NCBI RefSeq assembly: GCF_002217945.1
Contig: NZ_BCMG01000007.1
Span: 1-64,000 of the forward strand
Source of the DNA: Secundilactobacillus silagei JCM 19001
GTDB lineage: Bacteria; Bacillota; Bacilli; Lactobacillales; Lactobacillaceae
Length of the DNA stretch: 64,000 nt
Direction: 5' to 3'
Numbering within the stretch: the stretch's first letter is position 1; every line of letters begins with the position of its first letter. Positions 7,760 to 16,582 of the stretch are shown here, in pieces. The position numbers were made by a program, and so were the translations under genes. A model generated the notes under the pieces. That model was given only the letters and a program-made list of their open reading frames with translations. It was not told where the DNA came from and did no database searches.

Positions 7760-8905
7760 ATGACAAACGCAATAAAATCATATAGTAAAAAAGGTAAAAA
7801 GTATTATAAATTCCAAGCATATTTGGGTACAGACCCAATCACTGGGAAGAGAAAACAAGTATCACGATCTGGCTTTAACTCAGCTAAAGTAGCAAAAACT
7901 GAATTAGACAGGCTTCAATACGAAGCTGAACATGCTGATCCATTTCAAGATGATCAAATCACATATGGTGAGGTCTACGATATGTGGTACAAAGCATGGT
8001 CAGCAACTGTAGTAGAAAGCACCCAAAATAAGGTTTTAGGAACCTTTAAGTATCATATTTCTCCTGTTTTCAAAGATCTTCCTATTACGAAGATTAATGT
8101 ACGTTTTTGTCAGCAATTCGTCGATAAAATTTCTGAAAGTACAAAAAGCATGTACAGTCTGAAAAAAATATGTTCCTATACTGGTGCCGTTTTTAGACAT
8201 GCAATCCGATTAGGTTACATTCAAAACAATCCAATGTCACTAGTCATTCGACCTAAAAAAGAAGTTAAACAGAGTGATAATTACTGGAATAAAGAACAAT
8301 TGTTGAGATTCCTAAATGTATTAGACACTGACTACTTAGATCAACCAATGATGCGAGCCTTTTTCCATTTATCAGCTAATACTGCTGCTAGAAAAAGTGA
8401 ATTACTTGCGCTTCAATGGAAAGATATCAACTTTACTGAACACTCTATTTCAATTAATAAAACAATCACTAGAGCTCTTGATAATAAGCAAAAAATAGGC
8501 AAACCCAAAACGGCTAATGCTTATCGGACACTTTATATTGATAGCAAGATGGTCGAATTGCTTAAAGATTGGAAGAATCAACAAAAAGAGATTTTGAATC
8601 ATTCTGAAATAATTAACATTAATCAATTTGTATTTTCGACTTCTAAGGAAAAAATGATATCGGTAATGACACCAAATCACTTTCTGAAGAACATAATTAA
8701 GAAATACCACCTTAAATATATTAATGTTCATGGAATTCGCCATACTGTGGCATCATTGCTAAGCCAATCAGGGATTCCCGTTAAACAAGTTCAACTACAA
8801 TTGGGTGATGCGGATGTTTCTGTTGTGTTAAATACGTATACTCACGTTGATGACGCTTTGAAAAAAGAAACGACTAAAAAGTATAGTCAGTTCTTGTCAG
8901 AATAG
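7760..8905 (+). CDS. int: Tyrosine recombinase / site-specific integrase
   Basis: The 381-residue integrase has an N-terminal AP2-like arm-binding domain (YYKFQAYLGTDPITGKRKQ), a SAM-like core-binding domain (residues about 65-170) and a C-terminal catalytic domain. Visible catalytic residues are Arg211 (AARKSELLALQW), the HGIRHT block (His325, Arg328), and Tyr360 in LNTYTHV. The position usually occupied by a second His in LGH is Asp here (LGDAD). It ends 70 bp from a tRNA-Arg 3' end, the likely attachment site. It lies 53 nt after the repressor gene in the same direction, with GGAGG before the ATG. It integrates and excises the element. Confidence 0.9.
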   Translation: MTNAIKSYSKKGKKYYKFQAYLGTDPITGKRKQVSRSGFNSAKVAKTELDRLQYEAEHADPFQDDQITYGEVYDMWYKAWSATVVESTQNKVLGTFKYHISPVFKDLPITKINVRFCQQFVDKISESTKSMYSLKKICSYTGAVFRHAIRLGYIQNNPMSLVIRPKKEVKQSDNYWNKEQLLRFLNVLDTDYLDQPMMRAFFHLSANTAARKSELLALQWKDINFTEHSISINKTITRALDNKQKIGKPKTANAYRTLYIDSKMVELLKDWKNQQKEILNHSEIININQFVFSTSKEKMISVMTPNHFLKNIIKKYHLKYINVHGIRHTVASLLSQSGIPVKQVQLQLGDADVSVVLNTYTHVDDALKKETTKKYSQFLSE

Positions 8906-8930
8906 CTGATTTCTGTAAATTTTCTGTAAG

Positions 8931-8965
8931 AAAAAAGTGAATCCCTGATGTAACAAGGATTCACT
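8931..8965 (-). terminator. Terminator downstream of tRNA-Arg
   Basis: AGTGAATCC and GGATTCACT form a 9-bp stem around a 12-nt loop. On the minus strand it is followed directly by TTTTTTC. It lies 10 nt beyond the tRNA 3' end and would terminate tRNA transcription. It may equally stop integrase transcription on the plus strand. Confidence 0.65.
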
Positions 8966-8974
8966 ACCTATTAT

Positions 8975-9046
8975 TGCGCCCCCCGAGAGTCGAACTCGGA
9001 TCATGAGGACCGAAATCTCATGTGCTATCCATTACACTAAGGGCGC
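8975..9046 (-). tRNA. tRNA-Arg, anticodon TCG (probable)
   Basis: The minus strand folds as a 72-nt cloverleaf. The acceptor is GCGCCCT / GGGGCGC, the D-stem GTGT / GCAC, and the T-arm CCGAG-TTCGACT-CTCGG. The anticodon loop TTTCGGT gives anticodon TCG with G at position 37, as in Arg tRNAs. The anticodon stem has one A-C mismatch at its top pair. CCA is not encoded. Its 3' end abuts the integrase gene, so it is the probable attachment site of the element. A second partial copy marking the other end is not in the window. Confidence 0.85.
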
Positions 9047-9089
9047 CCAACACAACTATGATAGCGGTGTTGACGGGAGATTTCAAGCA

Positions 9090-9416
9090 TTAACGCATGC
9101 CTGCAATCTTTGCGGCTGCTTCTTGGAGGTACAAAAATAACGCATCGTTGCTGGCTTTGAAATCACTTACGAAGGAGTCAGTCTGCGGTTTGACCGTTTG
9201 GATCGGCTTTTTCATGATATCGGTAACTTCCAGGTTGTCGCCTTGCCACTGGGCTGAATCATAGTGGCCTTCCTCGGCGAACTCGAGATAAGCCTGAAAT
9301 GAGGCCAGCACTGTTTTTTTGATCACATCAGCTTCGGTAGCTGTTTCACCGTTTGCCTGGCGACGGGCAACTTCTTTTTTAACTTCGTCCATCGTTTCTG
9401 GTACGTCAATTTCCAT
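9090..9416 (-). CDS. Conserved hypothetical small protein
   Basis: This 108-residue acidic, probably all-helical protein has no signal peptide and no motif I recognise. It begins with EIDVPETMDEVKKEV and contains LEVTDIMKKPIQTVKP. It has its own ATG with AGGACTT upstream. It lies just outside the integrated element, divergent from thrC, and its base composition matches the chromosomal backbone. Function unknown. Confidence 0.55.
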   Translation of the reverse strand: MEIDVPETMDEVKKEVARRQANGETATEADVIKKTVLASFQAYLEFAEEGHYDSAQWQGDNLEVTDIMKKPIQTVKPQTDSFVSDFKASNDALFLYLQEAAAKIAGMR

Positions 9417-9608
9417 GATTAAGTCCTCTTTTCATTATACTCTCCAAGCTATTTTAGCATGATATTTTACAAAACTCGCGTTAAATTTTCCTGAAGAAGT
9501 TCATTGCTTAAAAATATCCCCGTACCGCCTAAAGTCTTGGGTCAAACTTGGCTTATTTTAAGATTCAAAAATGAATAACAAATTAAAATATCCTCTGTAT
9601 TTTCTCAT

Positions 9609-9643
9609 CAAATCAGGTAAACTAGTGACTAAAGAGACCTGAT
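9609..9643 (+). promoter_or_regulatory. Inverted repeat in the thrC leader
   Basis: AATCAGGT and ACCTGATT are paired around an 18-nt spacer, 25-60 nt before the thrC ribosome binding site. It could be an operator or a leader hairpin. No terminator or T-box signature is present. Confidence 0.35.
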
Positions 9644-9668
9644 TCTGTATATCAATAAGGAGGATATT

Positions 9669-11165
9669 ATGACACTCTTATACCGGAGTACCCGTGGCGA
9701 TGCAGCCGATGCACTGACCGCATCCGCAGCAATTTTACAAGGCTTAAGTCCAGACGGCGGCCTCTATGTGCCGACTGAAACGCCTCAACTCGATTTAGAT
9801 CTTAAACAGCTCCCCACCATGACTTACCAGACAGTTGCCACAAAGGTCCTCAAAGCCTTTCTGACCGACTTCACCGACGCTGAAATCAGCGCTTGCGTCA
9901 AGGCGGCCTACGATGACAAATTCGACGATCCACTGATTGTGCCACTCAGCCACCACGGTGACGACTACTATCTGGAACTGTTTCATGGCGCTACCATTGC
10001 CTTTAAAGACCTGGCACTGTCCATTCTGCCGCATCTGATGACTACCGCAGCCAAAAAGAACCATTTTAAAAAGGAAATCGTAATCTTAACGGCCACTTCT
10101 GGTGACACTGGTAAGGCCGCTATGGCCGGTTTCGCCGACGTTCCTGGCACAAAGATCATCGTCTTCTATCCCAGCCAAGGGGTCAGCGCGATTCAAAAAC
10201 AGCAGATGATCACCCAAGTTGGTGAAAATACTTACGTGGTCGCCATTAACGGAAATTTTGACCAAGCTCAGACTAACGTGAAAGAAATTTTCAACGATGC
10301 TGATTTCAAAACACAGCTCGCCACCCACGGCTTCCAATTTTCTTCCGCTAACTCGATCAACATTGGCCGGTTAGTGCCGCAAGTAGCCTACTACTTCTAC
10401 GCCTATGGTCAGCTGGTTAAGCAAGGTGCTGTCAAAAACGGCGACCCGGTTAACTTTAGCGTGCCAACCGGGAACTTCGGCGACATTTTAGCCGGTTACT
10501 ACGCCAAGCAGTTAGGCTTACCGGTCAACCGGTTGATCTGCGCGTCAAATCAAAATAACGTTTTGACTGATTTCTTCCAGACTGGCTACTATGACCGTAT
10601 CCGGCCGTTCTTTACTACAACTTCGCCGTCAATGGATATCTTAGTTTCCAGTAATCTGGAACGCCTGATCTTCCTCGCAACTGGCGAAGACGCTGACCAA
10701 ACCACGGCTTACATGCATGAACTGGAAAAAACGGGCCACTACCAGATTAAGCCAGCCGTGCTGAAAAAATTGCAAATGACCTTTTCAGCAGGCTTCGCTA
10801 GTGGTGATGCAGATCGTCAAGCCATTGCGACTGTTTTCAGTAAGTCTGACTTTGCCATTGATCCACATACGGCGGTGGCGAAAGCCGTGGCTGACCAATA
10901 TCGGCAGGCAACCAACGATGATCATCCCATGGTCATTGTCTCAACGGCCAGTCCGTATAAATTTCCGAATGCCGTTCTCAGCGCCATTGAAGGCCACGCG
11001 GTCGAAGTGGACGGCCTAGACGCTGTCAAACAGCTGCAAGACCACATCCAGGTTCCCTTACCAAAAGCGATTAAAACCCTCTTTCAAGCAAAGATTCGCC
11101 ACAACACCACCGTGCAGCCCGACGAAATGCAGGCTGCAATCACAAAAATTCTGAAAATTGAATAG
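9669..11165 (+). CDS. thrC: Threonine synthase
   Basis: The PLP enzyme converts O-phospho-L-homoserine to L-threonine in the cytoplasm. It has 498 residues, the usual length. The PLP lysine sits in GATIAFKDLAL. It is followed by LTATSGDTGKAA (phosphate-binding), SANSINIGRLVPQ and VPTGNFGDILAGYYA, all family hallmarks. The ATG has AAGGAGG seven nt upstream. No hom or thrB gene is adjacent. The gene is followed 74 nt later by a MarR regulator in the same direction, possibly co-transcribed. Confidence 0.95.
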   Translation: MTLLYRSTRGDAADALTASAAILQGLSPDGGLYVPTETPQLDLDLKQLPTMTYQTVATKVLKAFLTDFTDAEISACVKAAYDDKFDDPLIVPLSHHGDDYYLELFHGATIAFKDLALSILPHLMTTAAKKNHFKKEIVILTATSGDTGKAAMAGFADVPGTKIIVFYPSQGVSAIQKQQMITQVGENTYVVAINGNFDQAQTNVKEIFNDADFKTQLATHGFQFSSANSINIGRLVPQVAYYFYAYGQLVKQGAVKNGDPVNFSVPTGNFGDILAGYYAKQLGLPVNRLICASNQNNVLTDFFQTGYYDRIRPFFTTTSPSMDILVSSNLERLIFLATGEDADQTTAYMHELEKTGHYQIKPAVLKKLQMTFSAGFASGDADRQAIATVFSKSDFAIDPHTAVAKAVADQYRQATNDDHPMVIVSTASPYKFPNAVLSAIEGHAVEVDGLDAVKQLQDHIQVPLPKAIKTLFQAKIRHNTTVQPDEMQAAITKILKIE

Positions 11166-11239
11166 GTAAAGCTATTCAAATTATATAAATACAGTTATAC
11201 TTTAATAGTCAAATGTTTAAGTAACCGAGGTGAAAGTTA

Positions 11240-11734
11240 GTGGCAGAAATCAAGAAGGATTATTTAACCGTCTCAACCTATAACGCCATTCTCCATCGCC
11301 AGCTTCAACGTGATATGAACCAACTGCTGATCAAGGATAAATTACCCGTCAATATTACTGAAATGTATCTGATGGTCCTTATCCTCGAAAGTCAACCGAT
11401 CAGCCAGCGCCGGGCATCCACTACGTTAGCTGTTGATGAAGGTCTGATGACCCGAATGGTTAAACACTTAGCTGCACTAGGCCTCATTCATAAGGAAGCA
11501 GCCGCCACAGACAAGCGTGTTAAAGAATTAACGCTGACTGAAGATGGCGAAAAGCTGCTGGATTACGGCCTATCTAAAGTCAACGAGTGGTGGGAATCCA
11601 TTGAACCGGATTTAAAAGATATCGATATCAATAATCTCGGGCGTGAACTTTTTGATATTTCAAAAGTGGTTCTATCCGATCGACATCAAACAGCGCTGGG
11701 AACTGACCGTACCGATTCAGAACTGGAGAAGTAA
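11240..11734 (+). CDS. MarR-family transcriptional regulator
   Basis: The 164-residue winged-helix protein contains MYLMVLILESQPISQRRASTTLAVDEG (recognition region) and KRVKELTLTEDGEKLL (wing), the MarR pattern. It starts at GTG with GAGGTG upstream. It lies downstream of thrC and is closed by a terminator. Its target is unknown; the gene pair does not show an obvious effector. Confidence 0.75.
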   Translation: MAEIKKDYLTVSTYNAILHRQLQRDMNQLLIKDKLPVNITEMYLMVLILESQPISQRRASTTLAVDEGLMTRMVKHLAALGLIHKEAAATDKRVKELTLTEDGEKLLDYGLSKVNEWWESIEPDLKDIDINNLGRELFDISKVVLSDRHQTALGTDRTDSELEK

Positions 11735-11761
11735 GCACCCCTCTCCCAACGATTAAAATTT

Positions 11762-11805
11762 AAAAATCCGCTAACGGCACACACTGCGCGTTAACGGATT
11801 TTTTG
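11762..11805 (+). terminator. Intrinsic terminator
   Basis: AAAATCCGCTAACG and CGTTAACGGATTTTTT form a long stem followed by a T-run, directly after the MarR gene. Confidence 0.85.
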
Positions 11806-11902
11806 ATATCGTCAGGTACTGACCAATCAGTCCTGACTGGTATTTTCGCCCACAAACGACTACGCTATATTTGAATAAATCTAGTAAGGAGTGATTGATA
11901 AT

Positions 11903-12544
11903 ATGGCACGAACAGTAAGTATCGCTCAGGCACGTCAGGGCGATTCACACACGATTAAAGAAGTTGGCATTCCTTCATTAGTATTAATGGAACGAGCCGC
12001 ATTAGGCGCAACTGGCCGGTTATTAAATGGCGATTTTGATCTCACCAACGTTTTAGTCTTCGCCGGTACCGGTAATAACGGCGGTGACGGTCTGGCAATT
12101 GCACGGATGCTGTACGTCCGCGGCGTCAAGGTCACCATCATGCTGACTGGGTCAGAAGACCGCACTTCTACTGAAACGGCTCAGCAACTCAAGAGCCTGC
12201 ATTACTATCAGATCCCGGTGATTCCAGCAAGTACTGACTTAGCCGGCTATACCACGATCGTTGACGCGATCTTCGGTGTCGGTTTGGATCGACCGGTCGG
12301 CGGTAAATTTGCCGACTGGGTCAACGCCATCAACGCCTCATCCGCCAAGATCTTCAGTGTGGATGTCCCTTCTGGCTTGAACGCGGATACCGGCGAACCA
12401 CAGGGTGCCACGGTAAAAGCCACCGCTACCAGTACGTTTGCCTACGCCAAGAACGGCTTTGTGACCGCTCAAGGCAAGCAGTATACTGGTGAGCTATTTG
12501 TGGAAGACATTGGTGTCTATCTCGATGATCATTACGAAGGCTAA
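11903..12544 (+). CDS. nnrE: NAD(P)H-hydrate epimerase
   Basis: This YjeF N-terminal-domain enzyme epimerises R-NAD(P)HX to the S form for repair of damaged NAD(P)H. It has 213 residues. The nucleotide-binding GTGNNGGDGLAIARML motif, the DAIFGVGLDRPVGG segment and VDVPSGLNADTGEP identify it. The ATG at 11903 is preceded by AAGGAG at 11 nt. An upstream in-frame GTG at 11891 overlaps that site and is unlikely. The partner dehydratase (YjeF C-terminal domain) is not adjacent. Confidence 0.9.
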   Translation: MARTVSIAQARQGDSHTIKEVGIPSLVLMERAALGATGRLLNGDFDLTNVLVFAGTGNNGGDGLAIARMLYVRGVKVTIMLTGSEDRTSTETAQQLKSLHYYQIPVIPASTDLAGYTTIVDAIFGVGLDRPVGGKFADWVNAINASSAKIFSVDVPSGLNADTGEPQGATVKATATSTFAYAKNGFVTAQGKQYTGELFVEDIGVYLDDHYEG

Positions 12545-12554
12545 TTGAAATCGC

Positions 12555-12600
12555 TAAAAGGACTTAGGACTGGTTAATATTCCAGCTCTAAGTCCTTTTC
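12555..12600 (+). terminator. Intrinsic terminator after nnrE
   Basis: AAAAGGACTTAG and CTAAGTCCTTTT form a 12-bp stem. It serves nnrE and, in the other direction, pepV, which converges on it. Confidence 0.85.
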
Positions 12601-12618
12601 ATTTACTCAAAATCGTTA

Positions 12619-13953
12619 CTATTCGCCCGCAATCGCCTTGATGGCCGCCGCGTAAATGTCCATTGCGGTAAACATCTTTTCCAGTTCCCACTGTTCATCT
12701 ACTTGGTGCATGTAGTCCGCCACTCCCGGCAGCATTGCGCCAAACGCCACGCACTGGTTCATCGTCCGCGCGTAGGTTGCCCCGCCAGAAACTTGCGGTT
12801 CGGTGGCATCACCCGTCACTTCCCGATAAACGGTCATCAATTTTTCAACTAATTCGCTGTCCTTTGGTACGTATAGCGGTGCTAAATAGTCGAAATCTTC
12901 ATAACGATACCCGTATTCAGCAATTTTGTGCGTCATTTTTTCAATCAGGTCATCGTGATCCACGGTGACCGGAATCCGCATGTCGACTTGCATCCGGGTC
13001 TCTTCTGGACTAACTTCAATGTTTGAAATGTTGATCGTTAAATGACCAGATGCTTCATCCGCCACGTCACCCATTAGGTTCGCACCGGTAGCATCTTCTT
13101 TGAAACAGCGCCCAATCAACCCCAGCGGGCCATCCGGGAAAACTTGGTCTAACGCCATTGCCAGGCGCAACACCGCGTTAGTCCCTTCCGATGCCAGCAT
13201 GGCATGGACGGCGTTGCCAGTCACGGTGATGCCATTTTTTCCCGTTTCGTAGTCAAAACCGAAACCGTCCAGCGCGGCCTTAACTTCTGCCAGCTTGGGC
13301 CCGTTGTACTGGGCCTTAGCCGGCACCGCATTAAAGGCGTTTTGCATTTTCAGACTAAATTCACTACTGCCGGGGCCCACAAAGTAGGACTGTTGCAGGC
13401 CCTTTTCTGCGTAGGTCACTGGAAACGCTGAATCCGGTGCGATCCCATGAGTGATGGGTTCTTCTTTTTGCTGATAAACCGCAATCCCGCGCCAGAGGGT
13501 CTCTTCATCCGTTCCGAAGATAAATCGGATTCGTTCCTTAAAGGTCACGCCGGCATCCATCAGCGCTTTAACCGCGTACAGTGCTGCCACCGATGGCCCC
13601 TTATCATCTTGAACGCCACGCCCATACATCACACCGTTTTCAACGACGGCGCTAAATGGTGCGTGAGACCAGTCAGCCGCGTCACCAGCCGGCACCACGT
13701 CCACGTGACCTAAGATACCGAAAATAGTATCGCCTTCACCGACTTCGGCATAACCGTAGTTGCCGTCTGGATCCGTATAAGTTTTAAAACCCAGTTCCGA
13801 GCAGATCTGCATCATTTCATCTAGCGCGTCTCTGATCGGTTGACCAAACGGTGCGCCAGGGGCTGGCTCAGTGGTACTAGAAGGGTGCTTTACCAGCCGC
13901 TTGATGGCTTCTACGGCGGCTTTTTGGTGGGTTGCTTTGATGTATGGTTGCAT
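12619..13953 (-). CDS. pepV: Dipeptidase PepV-like (M20 metallopeptidase)
   Basis: This 444-residue M20 peptidase of the PepV/Sapep type cleaves dipeptides in the cytoplasm. Metal ligands are visible in GHVDVVPAGD (His), GRGVQDDKGP (Asp) and GTDEETLW (catalytic Glu pair); a late His lies in the final helix region. It is slightly shorter than classical PepV (about 470). The ATG has GGGAGG upstream. A YfcC-family transporter gene lies upstream on the same strand, separated by 230 nt holding a hairpin and tandem repeats, so they may be expressed separately. Lactobacilli use such enzymes to finish breakdown of imported peptides. Confidence 0.85.
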   Translation of the reverse strand: MQPYIKATHQKAAVEAIKRLVKHPSSTTEPAPGAPFGQPIRDALDEMMQICSELGFKTYTDPDGNYGYAEVGEGDTIFGILGHVDVVPAGDAADWSHAPFSAVVENGVMYGRGVQDDKGPSVAALYAVKALMDAGVTFKERIRFIFGTDEETLWRGIAVYQQKEEPITHGIAPDSAFPVTYAEKGLQQSYFVGPGSSEFSLKMQNAFNAVPAKAQYNGPKLAEVKAALDGFGFDYETGKNGITVTGNAVHAMLASEGTNAVLRLAMALDQVFPDGPLGLIGRCFKEDATGANLMGDVADEASGHLTINISNIEVSPEETRMQVDMRIPVTVDHDDLIEKMTHKIAEYGYRYEDFDYLAPLYVPKDSELVEKLMTVYREVTGDATEPQVSGGATYARTMNQCVAFGAMLPGVADYMHQVDEQWELEKMFTAMDIYAAAIKAIAGE

Positions 13954-13995
13954 GGATATGACCTCCCTTTTGTTTCTCTCTTTTACATATTACAT

Positions 13996-14100
13996 AGTCG
14001 AATCGGGTTTCAGTAAGCAGAGACTCAACATTGCCGAATCGGGCTACAACAAGCAGATTCAACATTGCCGAATCAGGCTACAACAAGCAGAGAGCTGCAT
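13996..14100. repeat. Three imperfect tandem repeats of about 36 bp
   Basis: The unit CCGAATCGGGCTACAACAAG occurs three times with drift (near 14000, 14035 and 14070), each followed by CAGA and a TCAACATTG-like linker. The third copy runs into the palindrome at 14084-14176. The region lies between pepV and the YfcC transporter gene and is not coding. Confidence 0.6.
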
Positions 14101-14176
14101 GTAAGTCAATTCCGGCATAAATCCAAGTTCGGGATTTTTGCCGGAATCGTCTTACACTACGCTCTCTACCCGCTTG
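14084..14176. repeat. Dispersed palindrome family, copy A
   Basis: A 93-nt hairpin has arms CAAGC..GAGAGC..GTAAG..ATTCCGGC and their complements, and an apex made of AAATCC facing GGATTT. On the minus strand it shares ordered blocks with the copy in the trpE leader: AGTGTAAGACGA, AAAAATCCC, GGATTTATG, TTGACTTACATGCAGCTC. The intervening stem differs in a compensated way (TTCCGGC/GCCGGAA here, TTCGAC/GTCGAA there). Confidence 0.75.
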
Positions 14177-14186
14177 TCTCCGCACC

Positions 14187-15704
14187 TTACAGAATTGCCA
14201 GTATTCCCAAGAATACACAAGTCACAATGAACAGATAAATCATCAGTTTTGCGATCCACTTCCACCAAACACTGATGTTAATGTGGGCAATGGCTAAGGC
14301 ACCCATCACAACGCCTGAAGTTGGGGTAATTAGGTTTACCCAGCCAGACGCTGCTTGGTACGCTGTAATGACTACGCTGCCATCAACGCCAGCGAATTTA
14401 CCCATCGGTCCAATGATCCCCATGGTTGCCGATGCCAGCCCAGACGTTGACGGAATCAGGAACGACATTGGAATGTAGAAGATATACGTGATGATAATGA
14501 AGACACTTTCTGAAAGACCCTTCAGTCCCATTTCACCCCAGTGCAACACTGTATCGGTGATCAGACCGTCGTTCATTACCACTTGAATTCCCCGCGCCAC
14601 CGCCACGATGATGGCTACGCTCAGGAAGTCTTTCATCCCACCCAGAAACGCGTCGATAAATTCGGCTTCCTTCATCTTATAAACAAACATGATGATCACT
14701 GCCATTAATAGAAACAGCATGGTAATTTCTGAGAAGTACCAGTCACCCATCGGCACCATGTCGCTACCTAAAATATTCCCCAGAATTGGAATGCCTGACA
14801 GCCACTTAGTCGCCGTTTCGAAGAAAGTCCATTTATCGTTAATCGTGCTCCACGGAATCAGCCCGATGATCATCAGCAGGAATGTGAGTCCGAATAAACT
14901 CAGAACCCATTTTTGCCGTCCCGTCATCGTGCCGGCATCATCCGCGTCTTTGACAGAAAAGCGATCCAGATCCTTTTCACGCTGTTCGAACACGGCCGAC
15001 TTGCTTGGGTCCTTTTCCACCTTGGATGCGTACCGGTAAACGTACCAGATTCCCACAACCAGCGTGATCACCAGCAGCATTAACCGTGGGAAGATTCCTT
15101 GCCCCATAGAAAGGTCCAGCGTCTGACTCGCCACCCCGGTCGCAAACGGGTTCACCGTCGATGCCAGTACCCCAATCTGTGAGCCAACCAGAATAATGGC
15201 CACCGCCGTTAACGAATCAAACCCCACCCCGATCATGACCGGAATCAGCAGCGGATAAAACGCAATCGTTTCTTCTGCCATCCCGTAAGTGGTCCCGCCT
15301 AACGCAAACAGAATCATTAAAATTGGAATCAACCGTTTTTCCTTACCTTTATATCTGCGGACGACAGCACCGATCCCATCATCCAAAGCCTTGGTCTTGT
15401 TGACCACCCCAAGAAAACCACCGATAACGAGAATAAATAGTGAGATCGAGATGGCGCCTTCAGTATGATCATTACCGATCATTCCGTAGATTGGCGACAT
15501 AAAGACATCCCAGATCCCCTGAGGGTTTGCCGTTACGCTCTTATAAGTATGCGCAATGATATTACCTGCTTTATCTGTGTTATAAGCCCCTGCCGGAATA
15601 ATCCAGGTGAGAATGGCAACTAAAGTAATGATCATAAACAGAATCGTATAGGCTGACGGCATTTTAAACCGTCTCTTCTTTGGTTCTAGTTTAGGTGCTT
15701 GCAT
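14187..15704 (-). CDS. YfcC-family (C4-dicarboxylate/amino-acid type) membrane transporter
   Basis: The 505-residue integral membrane protein has about a dozen hydrophobic segments. It begins with a basic cytoplasmic tail (PKKRRFKMPSAYTILF) and carries the family's IIPAGAY and SGLASATMGIIGP segments. The YfcC/DcuC-like family is usually annotated as basic amino acid or dicarboxylate antiporters; the substrate cannot be read from sequence. The ATG at 15704 is 9 nt after AAGGAG, and an ATG overlapping the site at 15713 is unlikely. It sits upstream of the pepV-like dipeptidase on the same strand, which suggests a peptide or amino-acid economy role. Confidence 0.8.
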   Translation of the reverse strand: MQAPKLEPKKRRFKMPSAYTILFMIITLVAILTWIIPAGAYNTDKAGNIIAHTYKSVTANPQGIWDVFMSPIYGMIGNDHTEGAISISLFILVIGGFLGVVNKTKALDDGIGAVVRRYKGKEKRLIPILMILFALGGTTYGMAEETIAFYPLLIPVMIGVGFDSLTAVAIILVGSQIGVLASTVNPFATGVASQTLDLSMGQGIFPRLMLLVITLVVGIWYVYRYASKVEKDPSKSAVFEQREKDLDRFSVKDADDAGTMTGRQKWVLSLFGLTFLLMIIGLIPWSTINDKWTFFETATKWLSGIPILGNILGSDMVPMGDWYFSEITMLFLLMAVIIMFVYKMKEAEFIDAFLGGMKDFLSVAIIVAVARGIQVVMNDGLITDTVLHWGEMGLKGLSESVFIIITYIFYIPMSFLIPSTSGLASATMGIIGPMGKFAGVDGSVVITAYQAASGWVNLITPTSGVVMGALAIAHINISVWWKWIAKLMIYLFIVTCVFLGILAIL

Positions 15705-16008
15705 CGTCCTCATCTCCTTATTGCGTATTCTTTGACACTTTTAGTCTAGCGAAGATAAGTAACCAAATTATGACTATTTCTTGAAAATTTCAAATTTTTT
15801 GTTAATCGTGAGCATTAATCTTTACTTATTAGTTTAATTTATGGTGTCTGACATTGCAGTATTGGCTGAAATCATGGCCTCATTTATTACTGGTTGATTT
15901 TGCCATCGTTTATTTTTAAATGATTAATAATCACTTATACCCTAGTATTAAGTTCTCTGGTAAATATGCTATAATCCTTTTGAAAGCGTCACCAAAGGAG
16001 GAAATGCA
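15705..16008. other. Divergent intergenic region
   Basis: This 304-nt AT-rich spacer lies between the divergent YfcC and dipeptidase genes and presumably holds both promoters. I see no strong palindrome or terminator in it. Confidence 0.4.
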
Positions 16009-16566
16009 ATGGTTGAAGATGGTTTCATGAACATCCAAGATGCAGATTCAGACATTATTGTTGATCTGAAATACGCCACTACGGATAATTTTACTGGCCG
16101 CAAGATCTATGACTTTACCACGGCAATTGCACGCACGGGAACCGCTAAGAAACTCGGCAACGCTGCTAAGATCTTAAAGCAGCAGGGTTATCGCATCAAA
16201 GTCTGGGATTCCTACCGTCCAGTCGGCGCCCAGGAAAAACTGTTCGAAGTAGTCTCCAACCCCACGTGGGTAGCTGAACCTAACCCGAATTACTCCCATC
16301 AAAAAGGGGTGACCTTTGATCTGACTTTGACCGATTTAGACAGTAAAGAAGTCGAGATGCAGTCCGGGTTTGATGATTTTACCGGTAAAGCTGTCCGCAG
16401 CTACCCGCGAACCGCCGCTCAGGAAGCCAATTACCAGACCCTCCTTTCAGCAATGACTAAGGCGGGCTTTGTTGGCTATGAAAACGAATGGTGGGATTAC
16501 CGCGACACCGAAATGGATCAGTACGGCCCGTTAGCTGCCGATCCCAACGATTACGCGAAATCGTAA
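16009..16566 (+). CDS. VanX-like D-Ala-D-Ala dipeptidase (M15D)
   Basis: The 185-residue cytoplasmic zinc peptidase is of the VanX/DdpX/Aad type, which hydrolyses D-Ala-D-Ala and so favours D-Ala-D-Lac peptidoglycan in intrinsically vancomycin-resistant lactobacilli. VanX features are present: DSYRP (Arg70), YSHQKGVTFD giving zinc ligands His97 and Asp104 with correct spacing, and catalytic Glu160 in ENEWWD. The third zinc ligand, His in VanX (ExxH), is Asp163 here, which is unusual and could alter metal binding. The ATG has AGGAGG upstream. The gene is monocistronic and followed by a possible small RNA. Confidence 0.8.
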   Translation: MVEDGFMNIQDADSDIIVDLKYATTDNFTGRKIYDFTTAIARTGTAKKLGNAAKILKQQGYRIKVWDSYRPVGAQEKLFEVVSNPTWVAEPNPNYSHQKGVTFDLTLTDLDSKEVEMQSGFDDFTGKAVRSYPRTAAQEANYQTLLSAMTKAGFVGYENEWWDYRDTEMDQYGPLAADPNDYAKS

Positions 16567-16582
16567 AAACATGAGCGATATA

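Noticed and set aside
9609-9643. T-box or riboswitch before thrC
   Set aside because: No AGGTGG-type core or terminator. Only a simple inverted repeat is present.
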